24,497 nt of DNA from an uncultured Candidatus Altimarinota bacterium. GTDB taxonomy: Bacteria; Patescibacteriota; Gracilibacteria; CAIRYL01. The notes under the pieces are model-generated. The model was not told where the DNA came from. It worked only from the letters and a program-made list of their open reading frames with translations, and made no database searches. A program made the translations under genes and the position numbers. The DNA is taken from the NCBI GenBank assembly GCA_947311645.1, contig CAMZKZ010000014.1, positions 1-24,497 of the forward strand, given 5' to 3'. Below, one piece after another: positions 8,446 to 16,156 of the stretch (position 1 is its first letter; the number at the start of each line of letters is the position of its first letter).

Positions 8446-10113
8446 TTACTTCTCTTTAAAATGCAAAAGTTTTTTTGCCTGATGCAATGCTTCTTCTGTT
8501 AAACACTCTCCAGAAATCATTTTTGCCAATACTTCCACTCTTTCATCCCCTGTTACATAACGCAAACGAGTCACCGTTTTTTCTGCTAAATGTGTTTTTT
8601 CTACAACCAAATGGTGACTTGCCATAGCCGCAATTTGTGGTAAATGCGTAATAGAAATAATTTGCCGAGTGTCTGAAAGATTTTTCATTTCCAGAGCCAT
8701 TTTTTCTGCAATAGCACCAGAAACTCCAGTATCTATTTCATCAAAAATCATGGTTGTTCCTTCTGGAAAAAATTGCTTTAAGGCTAAAGTTATTCGTGCT
8801 ATTTCTCCTCCAGAAGCCGAAAAAGATAAATTCTGTACAGCATTTTGATTCGCTGAAAATAAAAATTCAACCTGCTCCTTTCCATATTTACAAATCTCTA
8901 CCGGTTTTAAATGTACTGTAAATATAGCCTTTTCCATTCCCATGGTTCTACATTTTTTCTGAATCAATATACCAAATTCTTCTCTTTTTTCTGCACGCGC
9001 CTGTGATAATACATCTGCCAATTCGCTTAACTTTTGCAGTATATTTTCTTTTTTTTCTCTTAATTTATTTTTATCTGATTCCAATATCTTTATTGCTTCT
9101 AAATTTTTTTCAAGTGTTTCTTTTTTTTCAAATAATTGTTCTGGGGAAATAACGCCAAATTCTTTACACCATCGTGATATCTGAGAAATTAATGCCTGTG
9201 CTTCTGATATTTCTTCTTCATTTACTCCAGAAGGTAAATCTGATTCCAAAGCAGTAATAATATCTTGTACTTCTGTAAAAATATGTTGTAATTTTTGACC
9301 AATATTTTTTTTCTCTTCTTCTCTATTTTCTATTTCTCCTGTTTCTTCTGTTTCTTCTATTTCTTCTTTAGATTTTCTATTCCTGATATTTTCTGCCTTT
9401 TCTAGTTTTCGAATATGTACTTCAACCGTGTCTAACAGCGATAACACACTATTTCCTTCCCCTGCCAAAATTTCAATCGACTCCTCTATACTTTCTTTTG
9501 TATCAAGCGAAAAAGCAGAATTCTGAATAATCTTTTCTGCAGACTGTAATTCTTCTTGTGTAAATTGAATTTTTTGCATTTTCTCTTGTTGAAACTCCCA
9601 AAAATCTTTTTGCAATATTTGTTTTTCAAGCTCTTGTGTTTTTCGATCCAATTCAAGCTGAGTATCTAAAAAAAACTGATACAGCTTTGTATATTCTGCT
9701 TTCACTTTTTGTGCTTCTTCCGATAAACACCTGTCAAAAATTTCTGTTGCAGCTTCTGGTTGCTTTAAAAAAATATTATCATGCTGAGAATGCATGTGAA
9801 AAAATTGAGAAGTAAATGCTTGCCCAACTTTTAATGTTTCTGGAATATCATCAATAAAAAATCGAGATTTATTCTCTTCCAACACTCTTCTAAATATCTT
9901 ATTTTTTAATTCTAACTCAATAACCGTTCTCTCTGTATTTTCACTCGATAAAAATATATTTTTTGCCCTTTCTCCCATTCCCAGCTTTATTGCATTACAA
10001 AAAAATGATTTCCCACTCCCCGTTTCCCCTGTAATTACAGTGAATCCATCAAAAAAATTTATATTTTCATTTTCAACTAATCCTAAGTTTTTAATAGAAA
10101 TCTGTTTTAACAT
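8446..10113 (-). CDS. recN: DNA repair protein RecN
   Basis: 555 residues, normal for RecN, an SMC-like ATPase that gathers DNA ends in double-strand break repair. Walker A is GETGSGKS (29-36). A long coiled coil occupies about 150-400, with an acidic Glu-rich insert near 245-268. The ABC signature SASGGE ends near 437, Walker B/D-loop is TMIFDEIDTG (454-463), and the switch His lies in SITHLPQ (484-490). The start ATG 10113 gives the canonical MLKQISIKNLGLV N-terminus. It is divergent from yebC across an 89-nt region with a TATAAT at 10148-10153 on the minus strand. No Shine-Dalgarno is visible. Confidence 0.96.
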   Translation of the reverse strand: MLKQISIKNLGLVENENINFFDGFTVITGETGSGKSFFCNAIKLGMGERAKNIFLSSENTERTVIELELKNKIFRRVLEENKSRFFIDDIPETLKVGQAFTSQFFHMHSQHDNIFLKQPEAATEIFDRCLSEEAQKVKAEYTKLYQFFLDTQLELDRKTQELEKQILQKDFWEFQQEKMQKIQFTQEELQSAEKIIQNSAFSLDTKESIEESIEILAGEGNSVLSLLDTVEVHIRKLEKAENIRNRKSKEEIEETEETGEIENREEEKKNIGQKLQHIFTEVQDIITALESDLPSGVNEEEISEAQALISQISRWCKEFGVISPEQLFEKKETLEKNLEAIKILESDKNKLREKKENILQKLSELADVLSQARAEKREEFGILIQKKCRTMGMEKAIFTVHLKPVEICKYGKEQVEFLFSANQNAVQNLSFSASGGEIARITLALKQFFPEGTTMIFDEIDTGVSGAIAEKMALEMKNLSDTRQIISITHLPQIAAMASHHLVVEKTHLAEKTVTRLRYVTGDERVEVLAKMISGECLTEEALHQAKKLLHFKEK

Positions 10114-10138
10114 TTATTCAAGATAAAGAAGTAAAGAA

Positions 10139-10168
10139 TTTACAGCCATTATATATCTATGATAAAAT
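10139..10168 (+). promoter_or_regulatory. Candidate yebC promoter, overlapping a divergent recN -10 box
   Basis: TTTACA (10139-10144), an 18-nt spacer and TAAAAT (10163-10168), giving a leader of about 28 nt to the ATG at 10203. The same stretch holds TATAAT on the minus strand (10148-10153) pointing at recN, so the two promoters overlap and may compete. Confidence 0.45.
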
Positions 10169-10202
10169 AAATGTAACAATAAGTACATTTTAATTCATAA
10201 AC

Positions 10203-10982
10203 ATGTCTGGACATTCAAAATGGCATTCAATTCGACACAAAAAAGGAGCGAACGATGCAGCTCGAGGAAAAATTTTCACAAAACATGCAAACCTCATAAC
10301 AATTGCAGCACGAAGTGGTGGAGACCCAGAATCAAACCCTGCTCTACGACTTGCTATTGAAAATGCAAAAAAAGAGAATACTCCAAATAAAAATATAGAA
10401 CGAGCAATAAAAAAAGGAACTGGAGAAGATAAATCTGCAGCTGCGCTTATAGAAGCTACTTTTGAAGGATACGGACCAGACGGTATTGCAATGCTTGTTG
10501 AAACACTCAGTGATAACCGAAACCGAACGGTTACAGGAGTTCGAGTTGCCTTTTCAAAAAATGGAGGAAATTTAGGAGAAAATGGAAGTGTTGCATGGAT
10601 GTTTCATCGAAAAGGAGTTATTGAAATAACACAAGAAAATACTGCTCCAGATAATGAAATAATTGAAAGTATTGAAATGCTCGCTATTGAAAACGATGCA
10701 GATGATGTACTTATATCTCAAGATGGAAATAATACAGATATTGAAATAATATGTGATCCAAAAAATGTATACACTCTTCAAGATACATTGAATGCTCAAG
10801 GGTATAATGCAAGTGCAAAAGTTTCTATGGTTGCAGAAAATATGGTAAAAGTTGAAACAGTAGAACATGCAAAAAAAATATTTACACTCATAGAAGCACT
10901 CGAAGACCATGATGATATCATTGCCGTGCATTCAAATGCAGATATAAGCAATGAAATTATGCAAGAAATACTTGCAGAGTAA
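10203..10982 (+). CDS. yebC: YebC/TACO1-family translation and regulatory factor
   Basis: 259 residues, close to the usual 240-250. The N-terminus MSGHSKWHSIRHKK is the family hallmark, followed by KIFTKHANLITIAARSGGDPESNPALRLAI and the three-domain YebC architecture through to the C-terminus. Members were long annotated as DNA-binding regulators; recent work on the family supports a ribosome role in easing polyproline or other stalls. All nine Arg codons are CGA, which shows CGA is read as Arg here. It converges with the flavoprotein gene on the other strand, with only 6 nt between the two stop codons. Confidence 0.97.
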   Translation: MSGHSKWHSIRHKKGANDAARGKIFTKHANLITIAARSGGDPESNPALRLAIENAKKENTPNKNIERAIKKGTGEDKSAAALIEATFEGYGPDGIAMLVETLSDNRNRTVTGVRVAFSKNGGNLGENGSVAWMFHRKGVIEITQENTAPDNEIIESIEMLAIENDADDVLISQDGNNTDIEIICDPKNVYTLQDTLNAQGYNASAKVSMVAENMVKVETVEHAKKIFTLIEALEDHDDIIAVHSNADISNEIMQEILAE

Positions 10983-10988
10983 ATATAT

Positions 10989-12275
10989 TTACAACTGTTC
11001 TGAAATAATTTTTGCCTGCAGTGCACACAATGAAATATGATACCCCCCACATAAACCATCGATATCTAAAACTTCTCCACCAATAAAAAGGTTGGAGATT
11101 TTTTTTGACTCTAATGTTGCTATATTTACATCTGCAAGAGAAACTCCACCTTTTGTTGTCCAACATGCCTGATACGGAAATAACGATGGTTTTGGCAAAG
11201 GAAATGCAGAAAATACGAGCACAAGATTTTTCAACTCTTGTTTCGTGATATCTGCAAAAAATAACTTTTCAACAGCAGTTTTTTCTATTAAAAATTTGGC
11301 CAATTTTTTTGATACAAATTGTGTAAAAAAAGAAAGAATACTATTTTTTCCATGTCGTAGATCTTGCAATTTTTTTGTAAGTGTTTTTTCTGTATACGCT
11401 GGAACAAAATTCAAAAATACATCAGATTTTTTATCCCATAATGCAGAAAAATCTAAAATAGCAGGACCTGATAACCCCACATGCGTTATTAAAATATCAT
11501 CGATGATTTCTGTATTTTTTTTTGTATTCACATTTTTTGCATATATTTTTCCTATAAAACTTTGCCCTGCAATTTCTGTAAAATTAAGCCCTACCATTTC
11601 TTCTTTTGAAAATCGAAAGGGTGAAAGCGATGGCGAAGTTTTTTGAATAGTATGCCCAAATTGTTCGAGCAAACTATATGTTTTTTGTTTATTTAATTGC
11701 GAATGAGTAGATTTTTTATCTTCCATTTGCAACATTCCTCCTGTTGTAATAACAAGAGTATCAAAAATTTTATCATCTACAATAAATGCATTATCTTCAG
11801 TTGTTTTAACACTCTCTATTTCTGTATTTACATGAATAAAAATATTTTTTATTGTTTCAAGCCTCTCTTGTAATTTTTCAACATCTTCTCGTGCATTTTC
11901 CGATTTCAGCATAGCCCTATTTTTTTCCCAAAAATACTCTATTTGCAGTTCTTCAAAAAGATGCATCACTGAAAATTGCTGAACAGAGTGTATAATTTCT
12001 GATTTTTCAAAAAATTGAGATTTAAAAAAATGTTCTTTTTTTCTACTATTACTCGAAAAAAAAGTATCTGGATTCAAAATTTTATTTGAAATATTCATTC
12101 TTCCTCCTCCTGTCAATTTTAATTTCTTTCCCAATTTTTTATTTTTCTCGAAAATATGAATCTCTATTTCTCTACCCTTTAATTCTGTTTTATATTTTTT
12201 TGCAAGAAAAAGTGCTGTAAAAATTCCAGCAGGACCCGCGCCAATAATTCCTATTTTTTTAAATATATTGTCCAT
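10989..12275 (-). CDS. NAD(P)/FAD-dependent oxidoreductase, HI0933/BaiN family
   Basis: About 428 residues from ATG 12275. The FAD-binding Rossmann motif IGIIGAGPAG is at the N-terminus, the family block GGGRMNISN follows (about residues 56-64), VITTGG lies mid-protein, and near the C-terminus comes IGGEVLDIDGLCGGYHIS, matching the 'GEVLDVDGxTGGYN' signature. The family binds FAD; most members have no proven substrate, and BaiN is tied to flavin-dependent reduction of bile-acid intermediates. The frame opens 5 codons further to TTG at 12290, but the ATG is preferred. It overlaps the end of the aminopeptidase gene by 17 nt, so the two are surely co-transcribed and probably translationally coupled. 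Confidence 0.9.
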   Translation of the reverse strand: MDNIFKKIGIIGAGPAGIFTALFLAKKYKTELKGREIEIHIFEKNKKLGKKLKLTGGGRMNISNKILNPDTFFSSNSRKKEHFFKSQFFEKSEIIHSVQQFSVMHLFEELQIEYFWEKNRAMLKSENAREDVEKLQERLETIKNIFIHVNTEIESVKTTEDNAFIVDDKIFDTLVITTGGMLQMEDKKSTHSQLNKQKTYSLLEQFGHTIQKTSPSLSPFRFSKEEMVGLNFTEIAGQSFIGKIYAKNVNTKKNTEIIDDILITHVGLSGPAILDFSALWDKKSDVFLNFVPAYTEKTLTKKLQDLRHGKNSILSFFTQFVSKKLAKFLIEKTAVEKLFFADITKQELKNLVLVFSAFPLPKPSLFPYQACWTTKGGVSLADVNIATLESKKISNLFIGGEVLDIDGLCGGYHISLCALQAKIISEQL

Positions 12276-13359
12276 CTTTAAAAAATACAACTTCTTCTTT
12301 TATTTCTCCAGTATTTTTATCCAGATTGCATGCACTTATTTTAAATGCTGTTGCAAAAATATCCATGTGATATCGTTGCACTACTTCTTTTCCAAATTTC
12401 GATCTATAAATAGCATGTTTTTTTCCAAGTGAAATATGAAACCCTGCTTGTCGTTCAAACACAGAAACAAAACTTAATGGATTTTCCATTGAAATAAAAG
12501 GATTTAACCCAAATCCTGCTTCTCGAATCATTACTTCTGGATTTCCCTCTTCATCTGTTTCCGATTCTAAAATTCGAGTAATTAAATTATCAATAAACTC
12601 TTGCGGAGCGTTATCGTCCCATTTTGTAAGAATTCCATTTTCAATTGTTACAGAAAATGGTTCACATTGCACAATTTTAAATTCTGCATTTGGATAACAG
12701 CAAATATTAAGTTTTCCATTCACACTTTTTAAATCTTTGCTTTCCGAAAAAATTTCTCCACAAATAGAACTTCCTCCCCTATTTTTTTGCTGATAAAATC
12801 TTCCATCATTAATTTTTGCTTCCTCCATATCTGGAAAAGTTAATATATCTGGATCTGTTATATCTCCAGAATAAATTTTTATTTCATCATAATTCTCCAT
12901 GAGCTCTTTGATTTTTCCACCGATTTTTGCATATTCTTCAGACATATATGTTAATGCACGCAACCATGTTTGCTCTTCTTCTGGACCATAATAGGAAAGA
13001 TGAGAATGTTCCATACATCCCATATTTTTATTAAACAAATGAAGACGAATACGAAATTTATCCATTCGAAAACTTGTTGATTGAATCAATATTACAGAAG
13101 ACTGCTCTGGTAAATTTGAAAGCATTTCTACCAATTCAGCATTGTCCTCAGGGGTATACTCACGAATAAGTGTTTTTTCTGGATTTCTGTCCTTTAATAC
13201 ATCTTTATGCGCCTGTGTCATAATTCGTGAAAGCGGAGAATCTAAGTCGTATAACACAACTAAATACTCATCTTTCACACCAAGTTGTTTAAAAATAGAA
13301 TCTGAAACAATTTGGTTAATTTCATCTTTTGTAAGTTTTTTTCGAGAAATATTTGTCAT
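12259..13359 (-). CDS. M29-type (AmpS/aminopeptidase T-like) metallo-aminopeptidase
   Basis: 366 residues. The C-terminal half carries the dinuclear-metal ligands expected for M29 in order: Glu202 in CGEIFSE, Glu280 in REAGFGLNP, His308 in AGFHISLG, and His331/Asp333 in YHMD. The spacings resemble T. thermophilus/S. aureus aminopeptidases as I remember them. The N-terminal half (about 1-170) has the alternating strand-helix pattern of the family's other domain but is diverged. The Tyr normally about seven residues after the third ligand is His315 here, with Tyr318 close by. It likely removes N-terminal residues from peptides in the cytoplasm. It follows ruvX by 30 nt and overlaps the flavoprotein gene. 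Confidence 0.75.
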   Translation of the reverse strand: MTNISRKKLTKDEINQIVSDSIFKQLGVKDEYLVVLYDLDSPLSRIMTQAHKDVLKDRNPEKTLIREYTPEDNAELVEMLSNLPEQSSVILIQSTSFRMDKFRIRLHLFNKNMGCMEHSHLSYYGPEEEQTWLRALTYMSEEYAKIGGKIKELMENYDEIKIYSGDITDPDILTFPDMEEAKINDGRFYQQKNRGGSSICGEIFSESKDLKSVNGKLNICCYPNAEFKIVQCEPFSVTIENGILTKWDDNAPQEFIDNLITRILESETDEEGNPEVMIREAGFGLNPFISMENPLSFVSVFERQAGFHISLGKKHAIYRSKFGKEVVQRYHMDIFATAFKISACNLDKNTGEIKEEVVFFKDGQYI

Positions 13360-13389
13360 AGAATATATGCTAAAAGGTAAATAAATTTT

Positions 13390-13866
13390 TTAATGAAGTA
13401 TTATTTTTTGAATATCTGAATAAAAATGTACAGAATCAAACCAATTTTGAAGAATTATAGCAGCTGCAACGGAATCTTTCGAGTTCTTTTGCTTTTTCAT
13501 TTTCACGCCCATTTGCGTAAGTGATGCTTCCGCAATTTGCGTGGTAAATCGTTCATCAAATACAAAAACCGGTAATCCAAGAGTTTCTTTTATATTTTCT
13601 TTTTCTCGCAGTGTCTTTTCCCTATGAGTATTCGTATATTGTTTTTTACCAGAATATTGTGCAGACCTTGTATCTTCTAAATTTTCCGAACTTTTCGGAT
13701 CTCCAACTACAATTGCACATACATTTTCTTCTCTAATTATTGTTTGCAATCCTCGTAAATAGTCTTCAAATTTCAGCTGTTCTCGTGGAAATGCTAATTT
13801 TACATCAGTATCTCCAATTGCAACTCCAACTCGAGCAAAGCCAATATCAAGTGCCAAAATCTTCAT
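13390..13866 (-). CDS. ruvX: Putative pre-16S rRNA nuclease / Holliday junction resolvase YqgF
   Basis: 158 residues; most family members are about 135-150. RNase H-like fold motifs are visible: LALDIGFARVGVAIGD (Asp7), AIVVGDP (51-57), FDERFTT (Asp104, Glu105) and KDSVAAAIILQNWFD (Asp131). Members process the 5' end of 16S rRNA and have been proposed as Holliday junction resolvases. A charged insertion (about 62-90, SENLEDTR...REKENIKE) replaces the shorter helix-loop common after VVGxP, explaining the extra length. It is first in a three-gene minus-strand operon and divergent from def over a 112-nt region with repeated -10-like boxes. Confidence 0.9.
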   Translation of the reverse strand: MKILALDIGFARVGVAIGDTDVKLAFPREQLKFEDYLRGLQTIIREENVCAIVVGDPKSSENLEDTRSAQYSGKKQYTNTHREKTLREKENIKETLGLPVFVFDERFTTQIAEASLTQMGVKMKKQKNSKDSVAAAIILQNWFDSVHFYSDIQKIILH

Positions 13867-13896
13867 ACGCTCTCGTTAAGTATATTTTATATCTAT

Positions 13897-13931
13897 TTTT
13901 ATTATACTTAATTTTCATATTTTATTATACT
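13897..13931. promoter_or_regulatory. Divergent promoter region with duplicated TTTTATTATACT
   Basis: The 12-mer TTTTATTATACT occurs exactly at 13897-13908 and 13920-13931 (23-nt period) between ruvX (-) and def (+). Each copy contains TATACT on the plus strand and TATAAT on the minus strand, so each could serve as a -10 box in either direction. Confidence 0.4.
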
Positions 13932-13978
13932 AAAAATATCTATAAACCTCTCTTTATTCTTTTTAAGATAGCATTCAT

Positions 13979-14464
13979 ATGGCAAGCACTTTTGAAATTT
14001 TCACAGTAAACACAGTAGAACAAGAAACGACACTTCGAACCATTTCTACTCCAGTTATAAAACTTGATAAAACACACAAAAAATTAATAGAAAAAATGAA
14101 AAAAACATTAGCAAAAGAAGAAACTGGTGTAGGCCTTGCAGCTCCGCAAGTTGGAAAAAATATTCGAATTATTTTAGCAGTACTTGGAAAAAAAACAACA
14201 GTTTTAATAAATCCTGAAATTCTTACCCATTCAAAAACAAGTAATCTAGACGATGAAGGATGTTTATCTATCCCACAACAATTTGGAAAAGTTGAACGAT
14301 GGAATAAAATTGAATTAAAATTTTATGATGAGAAATTTACCCCAAAAACACGAACATTAAGTGATTTTGATGCGAGAGTTATTCAACATGAAATTGACCA
14401 TCTCGATGGTATTTTATTTACAGATAAAGTAATTGGAGAAATAGATACACTTCCGCAAGATTAA
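13979..14464 (+). CDS. def: Peptide deformylase
   Basis: 161 residues. All three deformylase motifs are present: GVGLAAPQVG (50-59), EGCLSIP (93-99, metal ligand Cys95) and QHEIDHLDG (136-144, ligands His137/His141, catalytic Glu138). It removes the formyl group from nascent proteins at the ribosome exit. The hydrophobic residue before GCLS and the short C-terminus fit bacterial type 1 enzymes. There is no methionyl-tRNA formyltransferase next to it. Start ATG 13979 has no Shine-Dalgarno; the preceding bases are TTTTTAAGATAGCATTCAT. A DciA-like gene follows 24 nt later. Confidence 0.96.
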   Translation: MASTFEIFTVNTVEQETTLRTISTPVIKLDKTHKKLIEKMKKTLAKEETGVGLAAPQVGKNIRIILAVLGKKTTVLINPEILTHSKTSNLDDEGCLSIPQQFGKVERWNKIELKFYDEKFTPKTRTLSDFDARVIQHEIDHLDGILFTDKVIGEIDTLPQD

Positions 14465-14488
14465 ACATATTTTTTCTCTCCCCCTGCA

Positions 14489-14776
14489 ATGAAACACTTT
14501 TCAGAACTTATTTCTACTTTTTTAAAAAAACAAGGACTCAGCACAGAAGGATATGCCTCTTTAATTTTAGATACAACAAAAACAATACTTTCTGATCATT
14601 TTGGAGATGAAGTATTTCTATTTTGCAGTGTAAAAAAATACAAACAAAAAAAGATATTTATTTCTACTTCATCATCAAGCTGGAAACAAACTCTTCATTC
14701 ACATGCACCCTCTTTCTTGCTTTTACTGCAAAGTGAATTTCCAAATGAAAAAATAGAAGAACTTATTATTTATTAA
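14489..14776 (+). CDS. Short DUF721/DciA-like protein
   Basis: 95 residues. The second half, KKIFISTSSSSWKQTL (54-69), then HAPSFLLLLQSEF, EKIEELII, follows the DUF721 pattern 'L-x-V-x-V-x-S-S-x-W-x-x-x-L ... ll..ln......v..i.f', including the Ser-Trp pair. The N-terminal helix (FSELISTFLKKQGL) fits the start of that domain. DciA proteins bind and help load the replicative helicase DnaB in bacteria lacking DnaC or DnaI. This one is only the domain core, with no extra helices, so the assignment is by pattern and the helicase role is inference. Its TAA lies inside a 15-bp terminator hairpin. Confidence 0.55.
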   Translation: MKHFSELISTFLKKQGLSTEGYASLILDTTKTILSDHFGDEVFLFCSVKKYKQKKIFISTSSSSWKQTLHSHAPSFLLLLQSEFPNEKIEELIIY

Positions 14777-14790
14777 GTTCTTCTATTTTT
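14751..14790. terminator. Bidirectional terminator overlapping the end of the DciA-like gene
   Basis: Perfect 15-bp inverted repeat, AAATAGAAGAACTTA (14751-14765) and TAAGTTCTTCTATTT (14774-14788), with an 8-nt loop and T-runs on both strands. The right arm begins with the gene's own TAA stop (14774-14776). It lies between convergent genes (DciA-like + and yidC -). Confidence 0.8.
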
Positions 14791-14822
14791 ACTTACTTCT
14801 CTCTTTACTTACTTCTCTCTTT
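14791..14822. repeat. 16-bp tandem duplication
   Basis: ACTTACTTCTCTCTTT occurs twice in perfect tandem directly after the terminator, followed by two ATTACT units (14823-14834) that run into the yidC stop codon. Confidence 0.9.
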
Positions 14823-14832
14823 ATTACTATTA

Positions 14833-16059
14833 CTATTTTTCTGCATCTATTATTTTATTCACAGCATATTGTTGACCAATACTAAACAGTGTAGATACGA
14901 ACCAATACACTCCAACTGCAAGCGGAAGAAACAGAGTAAAGAAGAAAATCATAACAGGTAAAACATACATAAATACTCCACTCATTTTTTGCATTTCATT
15001 TTGCATGTCTCCTAGAATACCCTCTGGTTTTTTATAATTTTTATTCCTTTTCTTTTCTTCATTCGATTTTTTTATTTTTGCAAATGATAACTTCATTGCA
15101 AAAAACTGAGCAATAGCCACAACAACTGGTAACCAAATTGCTTGAATATATTGCAATGGAGTTTGTAATAATTCTAAAAATCCATAAAAATTATATGAAA
15201 TATCAGCATAGTTAAAATCTGAAAACCATGTATTTTCATATAAGAAAAATGATTGATATTCAGAAAGCCCATCTTGAATAACATAATATAATGCAATCAA
15301 TACTGGAAATTGAATAAGCATAGGAAGAATAGAAGCAAATGGATTCACCTTATGTTTTTTCCATAATTCCATTGTTTGCATTGCAATAACTTGCTGATTT
15401 CCTGCATTTCTTTGTTTAATTTTTTCTAATTCTGGTTGTAATTTTTGCATTACTCGCTGTGCCTTCATTCCTTTTTGTGTTGGAATAAACAGAAGTAATT
15501 TAATAAACAGTGTTAATAAAATTATTGTCCACCCAAGATTTTTTGATGTGATATCTAAAAATCCAATAAATAAATTATATACCGGTTTCCAAAAAAAGGT
15601 TCTCCAAATTGTCTTAAATATACCAGCTTCTTCCACAAGAATGGTCTCTTGAAAATGCTTATCTTTTCCAGAAAGGGTTACATCGAGTGTAATATCATAC
15701 CTCCCCTCTGCATTAAAAAAATCTTTATTTACTTGTGGATACTCTAACATAAGCGTTTCTCCCGCATGCAACACTGTATTCTCAGGAGTAGTAGAAACAT
15801 GTAAAAATAGCTCTTCCCCATTATAATTTTTTTTAATTTTTACTTTTTCTGGCGGAGTTCCCGCACCTAAATCAATAGCAGACTCTGTATTATTTGTAAG
15901 CTGAACACGCACCAAATCTCCAAGAGTATATTCATCTTCCAGAGCTGATATTTGAATATCCGGTCTATTTTGTGCTGTTTCTTCTGCCGGTGGAAAGAAG
16001 AAAATTAAGAGAAGATAGGTTCCAAAAAAAATTATCAAAAATCGCATTATTTTATCCAT
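14833..16059 (-). CDS. yidC: YidC/Oxa1-family membrane protein insertase
   Basis: 408 residues, intermediate between the short Gram-positive and long Gram-negative forms. An N-terminal TM (5-23) is followed by an extracytoplasmic beta-rich segment (about 31-143) that reads like a small Ig-like or shortened P1 domain (LGDLVRVQLTNNT, LHAGETLMLEYP). The Oxa1 core covers about 155-402: GWTIILLTLFIKLLLF (176-191), a charged coiled hairpin (198-235), HKVNPFASILPMLIQFPVLIALYYV (236-260), then three further TMs near 308-323, 361-378 and 380-396. The Arg normally found in the hydrophilic groove of TM1 is Lys187 here. The protein inserts and folds membrane proteins, with or without SecYEG. There is no rpmH/rnpA neighbourhood. 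Stop is TAG. A hairpin terminator lies upstream, so it is transcribed alone. Confidence 0.95.
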   Translation of the reverse strand: MDKIMRFLIIFFGTYLLLIFFFPPAEETAQNRPDIQISALEDEYTLGDLVRVQLTNNTESAIDLGAGTPPEKVKIKKNYNGEELFLHVSTTPENTVLHAGETLMLEYPQVNKDFFNAEGRYDITLDVTLSGKDKHFQETILVEEAGIFKTIWRTFFWKPVYNLFIGFLDITSKNLGWTIILLTLFIKLLLFIPTQKGMKAQRVMQKLQPELEKIKQRNAGNQQVIAMQTMELWKKHKVNPFASILPMLIQFPVLIALYYVIQDGLSEYQSFFLYENTWFSDFNYADISYNFYGFLELLQTPLQYIQAIWLPVVVAIAQFFAMKLSFAKIKKSNEEKKRNKNYKKPEGILGDMQNEMQKMSGVFMYVLPVMIFFFTLFLPLAVGVYWFVSTLFSIGQQYAVNKIIDAEK

Positions 16060-16110
16060 AGAAAATTAAGAAAATTAAATATTTACATGCAGTATACACC
16101 CATAGTGTCA

Positions 16111-16144
16111 TAAAAATATAGATTTTCAAAGAAGGAAATCTATA
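16111..16144 (-). terminator. Terminator after the Mrs2-like gene
   Basis: Perfect 9-bp inverted repeat, TATAGATTT (16117-16125) and AAATCTATA (16136-16144), 10-nt loop, followed on the minus strand by TTTTT. It lies 13 nt after the stop at 16157 and closes the sigma-Mrs2 transcript. A TATACT box for yidC follows at 16091-16096. Confidence 0.65.
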
Positions 16145-16156
16145 CCACTCTCTTTT

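Noticed and set aside
10572..11166. Minus-strand frames across yebC and the yebC-flavoprotein junction
   Set aside because: They overlap well-supported genes on the other strand or in another frame; yebC is confirmed by family motifs.
13740..14009. 89-codon plus-strand frame spanning the ruvX start and def start
   Set aside because: Covers the divergent promoter region and overlaps both real genes; no conserved motif.
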